Counted from the stretch's first letter, positions 36,867 through 46,773 are shown. The stretch is DNA of 64,000 bases from Peribacillus simplex (GCF_030123325.1 NZ_CP126106.1:4244001-4308000), one strand, 5' to 3'. Notes: generated by a model from the sequence alone, not told the origin. Translations and numbers: made by a program.

Positions 36867-37946
36867 CTAGCATAAACCGTTATTAATCAAGGTCTCGTAT
36901 GTCGTTTTATCACAGGAACGAACCAATTTCCCAATCAGTTCACGTGCAGCGGCATAATCATCAATATGAATCATGGATGCATGTGTATGAATATAGCGGG
37001 AACAAATGCCAATCACCCCGCTTGGAATGCCTTCGTTTGCAATATGGACTTGCCCTGCATCCGTGCCGCCTTGGGAAACGAAATATTGATACGGAATCTC
37101 ATTCGACTCGGCCGTATCAAGGATGAATTCCCTCATGCCGCGATGAGTGACCATCGAACGATCGAAGATGCGGAGCAGTGCCCCTTTTCCTAGCTGGCCA
37201 AATTCACTTTTGCTGCCGGACATATCGTTCGCCGGACTTGCATCCAAAGCGAAGAAAAGATCCGGTTTGATCATATGAGCTGCAGTTTGCGCACCCCGTA
37301 ATCCGACTTCCTCCTGGACGGTTGCCCCGGAATATAAGATATTCGGTAACGTTTCACCTTTTAAATCTTTTAACAATTCTATCGCAAGTCCGCAGCCGTA
37401 ACGATTATCCCACGCTTTTGCGAGGATTTTCTTCTCATTGGCCATAGGAGTGAATGGACAAATCGGTACAATCTGCTGACCTGGCTTAATACCGATTCTC
37501 TTCACATCTTCCTTATCATCCGCCCCGATATCAATCAGCATATTTTTGATATCCATTGGTTTTGACCGTTGCGATTCATCAAGCAAATGGGGCGGAATCG
37601 AACCGATGACACCAATGACCGGACCGTTATCGGTTATAATCTCGACTCTTTGGGCCAATAGCACTTGGCTCCACCAGCCTCCCAGGGTCTGAAAGCGGAT
37701 CATTCCATTTTCCGTTACGGAGGTGACCATGAATCCCACTTCATCCATGTGTCCGGCAACCAGTACAGTCGGCCCATCCTCATCGCCTCTTTTAACGCCA
37801 AATATTCCGCCAAGGCGATCCTGGACGATTTCATCCGAATACTTTTCCAGCTCCCTCTTCATGAAACTCCGAACTGCATGTTCATTTCCCGAGGCTCCCG
37901 GCAATTCCGTCAATGTTTTAAAAAGTTCCAAAGTCTCATGATTCAT
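36867..37946 (-). CDS. ytoP: M42-family aminopeptidase YtoP
   Basis: This 359-residue di-metal peptidase of the glutamyl-aminopeptidase/endoglucanase (M42) family trims N-terminal residues from short peptides. Metal-binding segments seen are VAGHMDEVGFMV, KAWDNRYGCGLAIELL, TVQEEVGLRGAQTAA with the catalytic Glu pair, ALDASPANDM, and RYIHTHASMIHIDD. Length matches B. subtilis YtoP. M42 enzymes usually assemble into dodecameric shells in the cytoplasm. Confidence 0.93.
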   Translation of the reverse strand: MNHETLELFKTLTELPGASGNEHAVRSFMKRELEKYSDEIVQDRLGGIFGVKRGDEDGPTVLVAGHMDEVGFMVTSVTENGMIRFQTLGGWWSQVLLAQRVEIITDNGPVIGVIGSIPPHLLDESQRSKPMDIKNMLIDIGADDKEDVKRIGIKPGQQIVPICPFTPMANEKKILAKAWDNRYGCGLAIELLKDLKGETLPNILYSGATVQEEVGLRGAQTAAHMIKPDLFFALDASPANDMSGSKSEFGQLGKGALLRIFDRSMVTHRGMREFILDTAESNEIPYQYFVSQGGTDAGQVHIANEGIPSGVIGICSRYIHTHASMIHIDDYAAARELIGKLVRSCDKTTYETLINNGLC

Positions 37947-38123
37947 TTTTCTACCCCTAACCTATGTATTGTTTCTTACTATTTTACAGAACTTAGCATC
38001 GTGATACACTAGAAAGTTCTAATTTATCAGTTAATGGGTAAAATTTCAAATTATTAGTCAAATAAAGCGTTCTTCTGTATACTGGAAGAAGCGATTTTAA
38101 TAAATGCAATGGAGGAGAAATCA

Positions 38124-38441
38124 ATGAATTGGAAAACGTTTTTACTAGGTACTGCAGCCGGGTTTGCTGCTGGCTATGCGACAAAACAACTATTGGATCA
38201 ATCAAGTAAACCTTCTCCCGATAAAGTCTTGTCCCAAGTGAAGGAAACAGTCAAAAAGGATGGAAATATATATGGCTCATGGATCTTGATGAAGCCGGAG
38301 AATTATACAAAAAATGACTTGGACTATGAAGTTTACAAAGGCGGGATCACCAGAAACACAGAGGGTAAACGCGAGCAATTCGAATTTGTTGCAGATGCCT
38401 CAACAGGAACGATATTGGAGCTTAATGCGCAAAATGATTGA
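38124..38441 (+). CDS. ytzB: PepSY domain protein YtzB
   Basis: This 105-residue protein has an N-terminal hydrophobic glycine/alanine-rich segment (FLLGTAAGFAAGYATKQLL) that may anchor it, followed by a PepSY-like domain (GSWILMKPENYTKNDLDYEVYKGGITR). PepSY domains are thought to inhibit or modulate proteases. Length agrees with B. subtilis YtzB. The ATG at 38124 follows GGAGGAG. It is divergent from ytoP and converges with ytnP. Confidence 0.85.
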   Translation: MNWKTFLLGTAAGFAAGYATKQLLDQSSKPSPDKVLSQVKETVKKDGNIYGSWILMKPENYTKNDLDYEVYKGGITRNTEGKREQFEFVADASTGTILELNAQND

Positions 38442-38448
38442 AACAACA

Positions 38449-38480
38449 ACAGGAGGGCCGTCAAATGACGTCCTCCTGTT
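38449..38480 (+). terminator. Bidirectional terminator ytzB/ytnP
   Basis: AACAGGAGG...GTC / GAC...CCTCCTGTT forms a long stem with AAAT loop between converging genes. Confidence 0.8.
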
Positions 38481-38490
38481 ACTTTCCCTC

Positions 38491-39336
38491 TTATCGCTCC
38501 CGTTTCAATTCGGCTATGATTTCCTTACCCGTTACATCCCATTTGATGGCACAATATTGGGCATCATGGTAGAAGCTGTACCAGGACCCATTTTCCAGTC
38601 CGGATTTCATCCACTTTTCCTTCGCCTCAATGGAAGTCATGGGATAATCATCATAAGCGAGGACCCAGAGAACATTCGCATGTGCGTGCGTCGGCATGAT
38701 ATCTGCCATGTGAATCAATCTATCCCCGCCATCCTCAATGACGATGATCGCATGTCCATCACTATGCCCCCCGGTATGGATCATTTTAATGCCGTCCGTA
38801 ATTTCCTGCTCACCTTCAAAAGGACGTACAAGAGAAGCGACAGCCTCCCAGTTTTCTGCCCAATATGTACTTTTTGAACGAATATTCGGTTTTTTCATTT
38901 CCGTCCATTCTGTTTGTGTCGTGATGATTTCTGCACGCTCAAAAACAGGCACCCAAGTTTCACCTTCACGTTTCGTCAAACCGCAGGCATGGTCGAAATG
39001 TAGATGGGTCATTAAAATGTAATCGATATCATTTGGCTGAATCCCAAGTCTGCCAAGATCTTCGACAAGGTTGGATTCCTCCGTCACCCCAAAATTCCGT
39101 TTCTGCTTGTCATTCAGCTTTCCATTGCCAATACCGGAATCTATAAGCATGTTCAATCCATTGGCCTGCACCAAAATCGGATCCGTACGTAACTCGATTT
39201 GGTTATTTTCGTTAACAGGATACTTCTTGGCCCAAAGCGGTTTCGGTACAACACCGAACATCGCACCGCCATCCAAGTGAGTCACACCGCCATTCAACCA
39301 TGTTAATTTAATTTCCCCTATTTGCATCGTTTCCAT
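38491..39336 (-). CDS. ytnP: Metallo-beta-lactamase-fold lactonase YtnP
   Basis: This 281-residue enzyme has the zinc motif HLHFDHA (residues 111-117), IHTGGHSDGHA and MADIMPTHAH, as in lactonase-type metallo-beta-lactamases. B. subtilis YtnP is reported as a quorum-quenching lactonase acting on Streptomyces signals; the same length and neighbourhood support orthology. No signal peptide is visible, so it should act in the cytoplasm. Confidence 0.9.
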   Translation of the reverse strand: METMQIGEIKLTWLNGGVTHLDGGAMFGVVPKPLWAKKYPVNENNQIELRTDPILVQANGLNMLIDSGIGNGKLNDKQKRNFGVTEESNLVEDLGRLGIQPNDIDYILMTHLHFDHACGLTKREGETWVPVFERAEIITTQTEWTEMKKPNIRSKSTYWAENWEAVASLVRPFEGEQEITDGIKMIHTGGHSDGHAIIVIEDGGDRLIHMADIMPTHAHANVLWVLAYDDYPMTSIEAKEKWMKSGLENGSWYSFYHDAQYCAIKWDVTGKEIIAELKRER

Positions 39337-39437
39337 TTTACCCCTCCTCTCCCTTTAGTTTAACATCCACTTCCATATATTGAAATCGATAACAATCAAG
39401 TCATCCTCGTGAATGAAATACACCGCCTTAACAAGGA

Positions 39438-39468
39438 AAAAAACCAGATGCCGTGCACCTGGTTTTTG
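39438..39468 (-). terminator. trmB terminator
   Basis: AAAAACCAGATG / CACCTGGTTTTT stem with a minus-strand T-run directly after the trmB stop. Confidence 0.8.
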
Positions 39469-39476
39469 ATCGATGA

Positions 39477-40115
39477 TTATTGGAACATTGCTTCCAAACG
39501 GTATATCCGGTTGCCTTTACTCGAGAACTTTTCTTCATATTCAGTCATGATGTTACCTTCAAAATTGCTATTGTGTAGATCAAGGCTTACATATTTCAAG
39601 AGCATGCCGTACTCGGAAACACTTTTCAAGGAAGATTCGAATAACCCTTGGTTATCCGTCTTGAAGTGAATCTCGCCTTTGTCTGGCAGGATGCCTTCAT
39701 ATACTTCGAGGAAGGTCTTATACGTTAACCGACGTTTTGCATGACGTGATTTCGGCCATGGATCGGAGAAATTCAAGTAGACGCGGTCCACGTCACCTTT
39801 TGCAAAATAGTCCCCTAAGTTCGCTGCGTCAACATTCAACAGCTTTAAATTTGGAACATCCGCTTCAATCAGCAAATCCAAAGCAGCTACAATGACGCTT
39901 CCATATACTTCAATTCCAATGAAATTCACATCAGGATGGGCTTTTGCCATTTCTGTGATGAAACGGCCTTTTCCCGTACCCACTTCAATATATAACGGAT
40001 TATCGTTACCGAAAACTTCATGCCATTTACCTTTATGGCTCACTGGCTGCTGAATTACATATTGTGGAAAATCATTCAAACGGTCTTCAGCCCAAGGTTT
40101 ATTTCTTAAACGCAT
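39477..40115 (-). CDS. trmB: tRNA (guanine-N7-)-methyltransferase TrmB
   Basis: This 212-residue SAM-dependent enzyme methylates G46 of tRNA to m7G. Seen are the SAM-binding EVGTGKGRF motif, NFIGIEVYGSV, the catalytic-region FSDPWPKSRHAKRRL and HFKTDNQGLFE. The ATG at 40115 (MRLRNKPWAED) matches the family N terminus and follows AGGGGTG; the longer frame upstream is not used. Confidence 0.95.
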   Translation of the reverse strand: MRLRNKPWAEDRLNDFPQYVIQQPVSHKGKWHEVFGNDNPLYIEVGTGKGRFITEMAKAHPDVNFIGIEVYGSVIVAALDLLIEADVPNLKLLNVDAANLGDYFAKGDVDRVYLNFSDPWPKSRHAKRRLTYKTFLEVYEGILPDKGEIHFKTDNQGLFESSLKSVSEYGMLLKYVSLDLHNSNFEGNIMTEYEEKFSSKGNRIYRLEAMFQ

Positions 40116-40356
40116 GATGACACCCCTATTTAAAATATAATCGTTCAAACCATAACACGAGTGCATGGATTCCTGCAAGTTGATTTTTTCAGGAAACACA
40201 CACTGACCAAATAAAAAAACTGCCGGCCATCCAGGCGACAGTCTCTGTAGTTTTCATGTATAAAACTTTCAGCAAAACACACCATAAATAAGTGAAGGGC
40301 AGGCGAGAACCGCCTGGGAATCCCTTGAATCATATTCAAGAAAGGAGAGGAATTAT

Positions 40357-40632
40357 ATGCCGCTTTCCCATGAACATCAAATGTCACTATTGAAAGATAT
40401 ATTGACCAACCATCAAACAGACTGCTGCGGATCCGTTTCTGAATGTGAACAGGTTGAAAGGCTCGTCAAATCATTAATGGTCAATATGGAAATTGACAGC
40501 AATGTGAAAACGATACTGTCGGAGATTTACGAATACAGTCAGACAGGCATCGGTACCGCCGATTTAGATGCACATATTTCAACCCACCAGAACGACCTGT
40601 CCCAGTGGGTGGATGATATAGATCAATTCTGA
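40357..40632 (+). CDS. ytzH: YtzH-like protein
   Basis: This 91-residue protein of unknown function begins MPLSHEHQMSLLKDILTNHQTDCCGS and matches the YtzH family in length and position. It is mainly helical and acidic with no membrane segment. The ATG at 40357 follows AAGGAGAGG. Its stop lies directly beside the stop of converging ytmP. Confidence 0.82.
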   Translation: MPLSHEHQMSLLKDILTNHQTDCCGSVSECEQVERLVKSLMVNMEIDSNVKTILSEIYEYSQTGIGTADLDAHISTHQNDLSQWVDDIDQF

Positions 40633-41424
40633 TCAGCCAACCATCAATAATGCTTCCAGCTTTTGCAGTAATTCATTTCTTTCCTCGTACCGCTTTCTGC
40701 GATGATGCCATTGGATGGAAAGCACAAGTTGTGAAACCGTGTGCCATTTCATCCTCATCTCCAGGCCTGCGTCAAGCTTCTTGCCGTAACGGGCAAGCCA
40801 TTGATTCCATTCTTCCCTTGGGACATAAGAATACAGGAGTATGCCGAGGTCAATGGCCGGATCGCCAATGACCGCTCCGTCCCAATCAATCAGGAACAAT
40901 CCGTCGGTTTCGGTCATGAGCCAATTATTATGGTTCACATCACAATGACAGACGACTTTTTCGTCGCATTCAATCAACAGGAGATTATTCTGTAAAAAAT
41001 GGATGGCCTGCTTGATCATCGGAATATCCGTAACATCCGAAGATAACCCGGTTTCTATGTCTGTAAGTATACTTTCAGGTCGTAAAGGGGATTTCCCAAG
41101 CCTTTTGAGCATGCTTAACAAAGGATCGGATTGATGAATTTTTTGAAGCAGCTTTGCGACTCTTATATTGTTCATTTCCTGCTGAGATAGCTCCCTGCCT
41201 TCCATCCAATGCTGGGCCGTAATTACATCCCCATTTTCCAGGCGTTTTGTCCACATTAACTTTGGAACAATGCCCTCAGCCGAAAGAACAGCTAAAAATG
41301 GCGATGAATTTCGTTTAAGGAAGAGCTTCTGCCCCTCTTTCTCGGCAATAAAGGCTTCTCCCGTAGCTCCTCCGGCAGGGGATATATCCCACTCCTGACC
41401 TAATAAATGTTCCAACTGGTTCAC
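40633..41424 (-). CDS. ytmP: Aminoglycoside/choline-kinase-like phosphotransferase YtmP
   Basis: This 263-residue APH-family kinase has the catalytic loop VVCHCDVNHNNWLM and the metal-binding segment LFLIDWDGAVIGDPAIDLGILL. The N-terminal lobe has GATGEAFIAEKEGQKLFLKRN. It may phosphorylate a choline-like or sugar alcohol substrate; none is assigned. Gene order (next to trmB and ytzH) matches B. subtilis. Confidence 0.88.
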   Translation of the reverse strand: MNQLEHLLGQEWDISPAGGATGEAFIAEKEGQKLFLKRNSSPFLAVLSAEGIVPKLMWTKRLENGDVITAQHWMEGRELSQQEMNNIRVAKLLQKIHQSDPLLSMLKRLGKSPLRPESILTDIETGLSSDVTDIPMIKQAIHFLQNNLLLIECDEKVVCHCDVNHNNWLMTETDGLFLIDWDGAVIGDPAIDLGILLYSYVPREEWNQWLARYGKKLDAGLEMRMKWHTVSQLVLSIQWHHRRKRYEERNELLQKLEALLMVG

Positions 41425-41591
41425 CTTCGATTTCCTCGCTTAATCATACAAATGTGGGTACGTTCACCTAGTGTATGTATTACCACTACTTTGAGTCCAT
41501 GTTTTATAAAAAATCCGCCTGCTGGCGAAGCTGCATATATACTTGCATCGGGATGATACCCGCAATTAAAAACATCCTCATTTTAGAGAAA

Positions 41592-41628
41592 TAAAAAAAT
41601 AGCTATTGAGCAATTAAACAATAGCCAT
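41592..41628 (-). terminator. ytlR terminator
   Basis: ATGGCTATTG / CAATAGCTAT on the minus strand with a seven-T run, about 80 bases past the ytlR stop. Confidence 0.8.
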
Positions 41629-41707
41629 AAATTAAATTTTAGTTGAAAAACGGTTTCTTCGTCAAGTACTATAAAACGATTATACGCATAAAACAAAAAC
41701 AAATAAA

Positions 41708-42664
41708 TCATTTCATATTTTTGCATGGGTCATCATCCTTGAACATGACGCGCATTTTCTCTTTCAGAACCACTGCAGCTACTTCATGCGTACCAACAAT
41801 TTCCCCATCGGACTGGATTTTTACTGACCCTTGATTCTTCATTTTTATCATTTTACCGGAAAAAGAATCAACATTTTTCATGTTTAGGTGACCGCCCCAA
41901 AAAACGGTGATGAAGACGGTCAATAATTTCAACAAAGTAATATCATGGACCGCAATCACGTTCAACCTGCCATCATCCAGTTTTGACATCGGTGAAATTT
42001 TCATCCCACCGCCAAAGTAGGGCTGGTTCGCAATAACAATGAACCAAACCTTTTTCAAAAGATGCCGATCACCATCAATGATCAATTCCATGCAGCTGGG
42101 CTTGTAAGTAAATATCTTTTTTATAAAAATGAACAGATAAATTAATTTACCCGCCCTGACAAAATTAAACCATTTTTTCAGAGGGGAACGTTCTGCTTCA
42201 TCGGATATTTCAGCATCAATGCCCATTCCCAGGCAGTTCACGAAATAACCCGCCTTGCCATTCGTCTCGTACCGTCCAATATCAATGGCACGGCAGGCAT
42301 TATCCTGAAATAAAGAAAGAGCTTCTTCCACACTCTCCGTTTTTTGAATGCCCCTTACATAATCATTGCCGGATCCAGCCGCAATGGAGCCGATGATAGC
42401 GTGAGGGAACCCGATGGCGCCATTTATCATTTCATTAATCGTGCCATCTCCCCCGACAGCGATCACCCGGGTATCCTGATTCGTCCCTGATAGAATTTCC
42501 TTCGTCAATCTTAGCGCATGCCCCTTTTCACGTGTAAAGAACACCTTATGGGGAATGGCTTTTGATTTCAGTATTTCCTCGGTTTTTTTCCAAATCTTCA
42601 AACTTTCTTCATTTCCAGCCATTGGATTGACAATGAAATATACCGTTTCATTAAGGTGCGGCAT
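41708..42664 (-). CDS. ytlR: Diacylglycerol/lipid kinase family protein YtlR
   Basis: This 318-residue protein of the DagK/YegS family has FIVNPMAGN at the N terminus, the VGGDGTINEMING nucleotide-binding motif (about 68-80) and IGSIAAGSGNDYVRG. It should phosphorylate a lipid head group; the substrate is not known. The start at 42664 (MPHLNETVYF) is well placed from AGAAGGAA; ATG 42670 is an alternative. It overlaps the end of ytlQ by 14 bases, so translation is probably coupled. Confidence 0.88.
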   Translation of the reverse strand: MPHLNETVYFIVNPMAGNEESLKIWKKTEEILKSKAIPHKVFFTREKGHALRLTKEILSGTNQDTRVIAVGGDGTINEMINGAIGFPHAIIGSIAAGSGNDYVRGIQKTESVEEALSLFQDNACRAIDIGRYETNGKAGYFVNCLGMGIDAEISDEAERSPLKKWFNFVRAGKLIYLFIFIKKIFTYKPSCMELIIDGDRHLLKKVWFIVIANQPYFGGGMKISPMSKLDDGRLNVIAVHDITLLKLLTVFITVFWGGHLNMKNVDSFSGKMIKMKNQGSVKIQSDGEIVGTHEVAAVVLKEKMRVMFKDDDPCKNMK

Positions 42665-43657
42665 GCTCATTTCCTTCTGTTTGTTTATAATCGGCTTCCC
42701 ATTCAGGTCGCAGGCTGGATGTAGTTTGGCAATATTCAAGCAATGCCTGCGCCCCTTTTAACTGCTGTGCCTTAAGAGGGGACGATATAGCCCGCAGCCT
42801 TTCAAACCATTCGGGGAAGGCCCGTTTATCCAATATCGTAATATCATAAGGGGCTTCGGGATAATCGACATATCCATTCCGGGATAAAACCACCTTTTTA
42901 ATCGGCATGTTCACTTCATATTGCTCAAATAACTGGGAGGCGATGTTCGTCATCCGATTTGCACCCAACAAAGGGTTGAGCACTTTTTATCAGGATGCTT
43001 ATGATGCCTTCGGACCCAGAACCGTTCACTCGAACCGATGAAAGCAGCGTCTTCTTCCGCTTCCAGAAAAGTGATGCACCAAGCATCAACAGGGGTCAAT
43101 AAAATGACTTCGACTTCAACAGGCGCATTTTTCAATAGAAAGATAGGTTTATATAATACGAGAAACGTATCCGGAAAACGCTGCAGAAAAAAGCGGAGCC
43201 TCTCATCCAAAAAGAATGATTGGTCCACAAATGACTTTTCACGAAGCGTCGAACTCCCCCATTTCAATTGAAAACGGAGCAATTGATTTAAAAAATTTTG
43301 CTTTAATTCATCCAGACTGTCCGGCTGGAACGGAAATCTTAACGAAAAAACATTAGTATCTTCGATTTGGTTCGGTATTAGCAGTTCTTCTGCTTCTGCC
43401 TCCTGTTTACCTGTCCGGTGGAATATACCTTTCACCTTTTTAAACAGGCCCTTTGACGCTTCCTGAGGAGGATCAAATTTGACCTGCGTTTCACTTTCAG
43501 TATGTTCGCTATACAGCCGATCTAGCTCGCCCGCATTATAAGCAGCCTTCAATTTATCCCATTGCTGTTTTTTCAACCGTGCAAATTGTGTTGGATAACG
43601 ATAAATATCCTGCTCATACCGTGAAATATAATCCTGCATCTTTATGAGCTGTGCCAT
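42651..43657 (-). pseudogene. ytlQ: ytlQ, broken by a single-base frameshift
   Basis: Two overlapping frames together encode one YtlQ-like protein of about 335 residues. The first runs from ATG 43657 (MAQLIKMQDYISRY) to a stop near 42950; the second continues in another frame as LNPLLGANRMTNIASQLFEQY to 42651. The join lies at 42984-42990, where the minus strand reads GATAAAAAGTGCTC. One extra A in the A-run gives GAT AAA AAA GTG CTC and a continuous reading frame (1008 bases). The break is either a true recent mutation or a homopolymer sequencing error. The protein is a nuclease-related-domain-like hypothetical, in the conserved ytlP-ytlQ-ytlR order. Confidence 0.8.
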
Positions 43658-43678
43658 TCGACCACCACCCATTTCTCT

Positions 43679-44242
43679 CTATTTTTGAAGGTTTATCGTG
43701 AAAATCTTTTCATATGAAGGGGAAGCCCCAAGATGTGTTTGATATAACGCAACCTGAACTGCCTCAAAATGCTTATCCTCCAAATTCGCTATCTGGCGAA
43801 CGCTCTCCAACGAAAAGGGACTATCCCCCTCGAATTTTCTTGCAAGCGTAATATGAGGCTTAAACGGCTTCTTATCAAGTTCAAAACCTGCTTCGATACA
43901 AGAATTATAGACTTTCCTTTGAATGGAAAAAAGCCTTTCTTGCTGCTTGACGCCTGCCCATAGGATCCTTGGACTCTCACTCTTGCCAAAACCGCCGATA
44001 TCGCCGAGTTCCAAGCCGAATGAGGCCTCATTGGCAAGCTCGTTTTCCACCCGCCTCACAGCACCCTCTTTCAATGTATCGGGAGCATTGCCCAAAAATG
44101 CCATCGTAATATGATAATCGGCTGGATGCAGCCATTTCTTAAATGGAAAGTCTTGCTTTATTTGTTCCGTAACAGCATATAAATAAGCCTTAATATCATC
44201 AGGCAATACTAAAGCAAAGAAAAAATGAGTATTCATGGTCAT
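43679..44242 (-). CDS. thpR: RNA 2',3'-cyclic phosphodiesterase (2H family, YtlP)
   Basis: This 187-residue protein has the two HxT motifs of the 2H phosphoesterase family, YHITMAFLG (about 44-52) and FKPHITLARKF (about 127-137). ThpR/LigT opens 2',3'-cyclic phosphates on RNA ends. The ATG follows AGGAAGG. It lies 21 bases upstream of ytlQ and probably shares its transcript. Confidence 0.93.
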   Translation of the reverse strand: MTMNTHFFFALVLPDDIKAYLYAVTEQIKQDFPFKKWLHPADYHITMAFLGNAPDTLKEGAVRRVENELANEASFGLELGDIGGFGKSESPRILWAGVKQQERLFSIQRKVYNSCIEAGFELDKKPFKPHITLARKFEGDSPFSLESVRQIANLEDKHFEAVQVALYQTHLGASPSYEKIFTINLQK

Positions 44243-44402
44243 TTACATTCCTTCCTGTTTTCCCTTTAATTTTACCATAATTTCCATTGCCTATACCTTT
44301 TCCTGGGCTTCCTAATAAATATTCCCTCCTTCAGGAACATTCCCAATCTACCATACTATGAACGAAGGGTCGCATAAAACGAAAAATACAGCAAGAATAA
44401 AA

Positions 44403-44430
44403 CAAAAAAGGACCAAAAAATTGGTCCTTC
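44403..44430 (-). terminator. mntH terminator
   Basis: AAGGACCAA / TTGGTCCTT stem with a minus-strand T-run, just past the mntH stop. Confidence 0.8.
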
Positions 44431-44446
44431 CCTGACATTTCTTCTT

Positions 44447-45685
44447 TTAGCTGAACAGTGTTTCGTACAGCAGGAACAAGTTCAGTCCAATGATAAGTAC
44501 AGCTATAAGCCAAGCGATGCCCGAGGTGATTTTATGGTTGACCAAGCTGCCCATGATTTTTTCATTGCTTGTAAACATGATCAATGGCACTAAGGCAAAC
44601 GCGATGCCGAACGAGAGTACAATTTGGCTCATCACAAGTGCTTTGGATGGGTTCACTCCCCATAATATTATGAGCAGGGGCGGAACGGTGGTAATGACCC
44701 TTCTTAAATAAATCGGTATATGCCTTTTAATGAATCCTTGCATGACTACATCACCTGTCATTACACCAACGGATGAGCTGGATAAACCGGCAAATAATAA
44801 TCCTATTCCAAAGAACATCGCGACTGATGGTCCAAGCATCGCACCGAATTGTTGATAGGCAACATCCAAGTCCTCTACAAGTATTCCATTCTTATGAAAT
44901 AGGGCAGCTGAAACTATGACCATGGCGGCATTGATCGCGCCTGCAATCAACATGGCGATGACAATGTCAATTAGCTCAAAACGAAAAATCCTTTTTCTTT
45001 CCAAATCGTTTTTTCCGACTATTCTTCTTTGAGTCAAAGAAGAATGAAGGTAGATCGCATGTGGCATAACGGTGGCTCCAAGCATACCGGCCGATAGCAA
45101 AATACTGTCCACTCCCTCGAACTTTGGAGTGAAGAGTCCTAATACAACGGCTGAAGTGTCAGGTTTTGCATAAAAAACTTGAGCACCAAATGCTATCACA
45201 ACGACAAATATCATGACCGTGATCAGAGCTTCGAATGTCCGATAACCCCTGCGCTGGAATTCGAGAATGGCAAAGGAACCAATCGCCGCAATTATTGCCG
45301 AAGTGATAAGCGGTAAGTCAAATAGCAAATAAATCCCTAGTGCAGCTCCTATGAATTCAGCTAGGTCGGTTGCCATTATAACGGCTTCGGCCTGAATCCA
45401 TAATAAGAAAGATGTTTTTTTCGAAAATCTTTCCCTGCATAGCTCTGGAAGGTTCTTTCCAGTGGCTATCCCCAATTTAGCTGATAGTGATTGGATTAGC
45501 ACAGCCATTAAATTGGATGCGAAGATAACCCATAATAACGTATAGCCATATTTTGACCCGGCTGTAATATTGGTCGCATAATTCCCTGGATCAATATAGG
45601 CCACAGCCGCTATAAAGGCAGGCCCTAGATAGGGAAGCAGTTTTTTTATTCCTCTTGAAGAAGATTGATGCAACACATCGGACAT
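44447..45685 (-). CDS. mntH: Nramp-family divalent metal transporter MntH
   Basis: This 412-residue membrane protein has about eleven hydrophobic segments and the two Nramp metal-binding motifs: YIDPGNYATN in the first membrane helix and VMPHAIYLHSS in the sixth. It imports Mn2+ (and Fe2+) with protons. A sequence TTTTTAGGTTA (45738-45748) upstream resembles half of a DtxR/MntR-type operator, but no full palindrome was found. It is monocistronic. Confidence 0.93.
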   Translation of the reverse strand: MSDVLHQSSSRGIKKLLPYLGPAFIAAVAYIDPGNYATNITAGSKYGYTLLWVIFASNLMAVLIQSLSAKLGIATGKNLPELCRERFSKKTSFLLWIQAEAVIMATDLAEFIGAALGIYLLFDLPLITSAIIAAIGSFAILEFQRRGYRTFEALITVMIFVVVIAFGAQVFYAKPDTSAVVLGLFTPKFEGVDSILLSAGMLGATVMPHAIYLHSSLTQRRIVGKNDLERKRIFRFELIDIVIAMLIAGAINAAMVIVSAALFHKNGILVEDLDVAYQQFGAMLGPSVAMFFGIGLLFAGLSSSSVGVMTGDVVMQGFIKRHIPIYLRRVITTVPPLLIILWGVNPSKALVMSQIVLSFGIAFALVPLIMFTSNEKIMGSLVNHKITSGIAWLIAVLIIGLNLFLLYETLFS

Positions 45686-45860
45686 ATCTATTTCAACTCC
45701 TTTTTACACGCAACTCAAATTGTTGCGACAGGTAAACTTTTTAGGTTATTAGCAAGTATATTCCTGGTTCTTGAAAATGTCAAAAAGAGATGATTGCATA
45801 AAGATGTAATTAACGTAAACGGGGATTCGATGATGGCATCCGCTTCCGGCTACAAAGATA

Positions 45861-45896
45861 AAAACCCCTTTGCCAATAGTGGCAAAGGGGCTTTTA
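45861..45896 (-). terminator. dat terminator
   Basis: AAAACCCCTTTGCCA / TGGCAAAGGGGCTTTT is a long, nearly perfect stem with T-run on the minus strand, beside the dat stop. Confidence 0.85.
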
Positions 45897-45897
45897 T

Positions 45898-46752
45898 CTA
45901 TTTAACGGAACCGCATTGCTTCTCGATTTCCTCGGAAAACAGTTTTTGCAGTCTTTTGGTTAACGGACCGGGTTCCCCGGCTGCAATCGATTGGCCATCG
46001 ATATTAATAATTGGTGTCACTTCGACGCTTGTGCTTGTATAAAGGACTTCATCGGCTGCCATCATTTCCTCGACGGTGAAGGCCTCCTCGACATATGGAA
46101 TCCCATGATCAGCGCAAAGTTTCAGCATCACCTGACGGGTAATTCCATTCAGGATCAAGTTTGTGGCCGGATGCGTTTTAAGTAGGCCATCCACCACGAT
46201 TGAGACATTGGACGAACTTCCCTCCGTCACCGTACCATCACGATGCTGGATCGCTTCATCACAGCCGGCCTCTACCGCTTGCTGTTTAGCCATTATATTA
46301 CCCAGTAGATTCAAGCTCTTGATATTACAGCGCAGCCAGCGTATATCGTCGGTGGTCACTGCCTTGACCCCTGGCTTGTTTTTTCCTGTATAAGGAATTT
46401 CCTTGGTATAGGCAACAAAGACCGGTTCCACCTCAGCCGTTGGAAATGAGTGTGTACGCGGAGATACGCCCCTTGTCAGCTGCATATAGACGATACCGTC
46501 CTTCAGTTGATCTTCAGCGATCAGCTCTTCCATGCGGGTTTTGATTTCCGCTGCAGTAAAGGAAACTTTCATCTGTATCAACTTGGCACTGTCCATCAGC
46601 CGGTTCAGGTGCATGTCCCCCGCAAATAATTCGCCATTATAAACCCGGATGACTTCATAGACGCCATCTCCAAATTGATATCCCCGGTCTTCAATATCTA
46701 CCTTTACTTCGGACCTGCTTTTTAGGTCGCCGTTAAAAATGATTTTCCCCAT
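45898..46752 (-). CDS. dat: D-alanine (D-amino-acid) aminotransferase
   Basis: This 284-residue fold-type IV PLP enzyme exchanges amino groups between D-amino acids and 2-oxo acids, supplying D-Glu and D-Ala for the wall. The PLP lysine is K145 in RCNIKSLNLLGN, followed by EGSSSNV for phosphate binding. Length and Lys position match Bacillus D-AAT. It follows pepV by 21 bases on the same strand, an order widely kept, linking dipeptide breakdown with D-amino acid turnover. Confidence 0.93.
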   Translation of the reverse strand: MGKIIFNGDLKSRSEVKVDIEDRGYQFGDGVYEVIRVYNGELFAGDMHLNRLMDSAKLIQMKVSFTAAEIKTRMEELIAEDQLKDGIVYMQLTRGVSPRTHSFPTAEVEPVFVAYTKEIPYTGKNKPGVKAVTTDDIRWLRCNIKSLNLLGNIMAKQQAVEAGCDEAIQHRDGTVTEGSSSNVSIVVDGLLKTHPATNLILNGITRQVMLKLCADHGIPYVEEAFTVEEMMAADEVLYTSTSVEVTPIINIDGQSIAAGEPGPLTKRLQKLFSEEIEKQCGSVK

Positions 46753-46773
46753 GTCTTTCTCCCTCTTTGCCTC

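Noticed and set aside
45730..45760. MntR box upstream of mntH
   Set aside because: Only a half-site-like TTTTTAGGTTA is present without a matching second arm.
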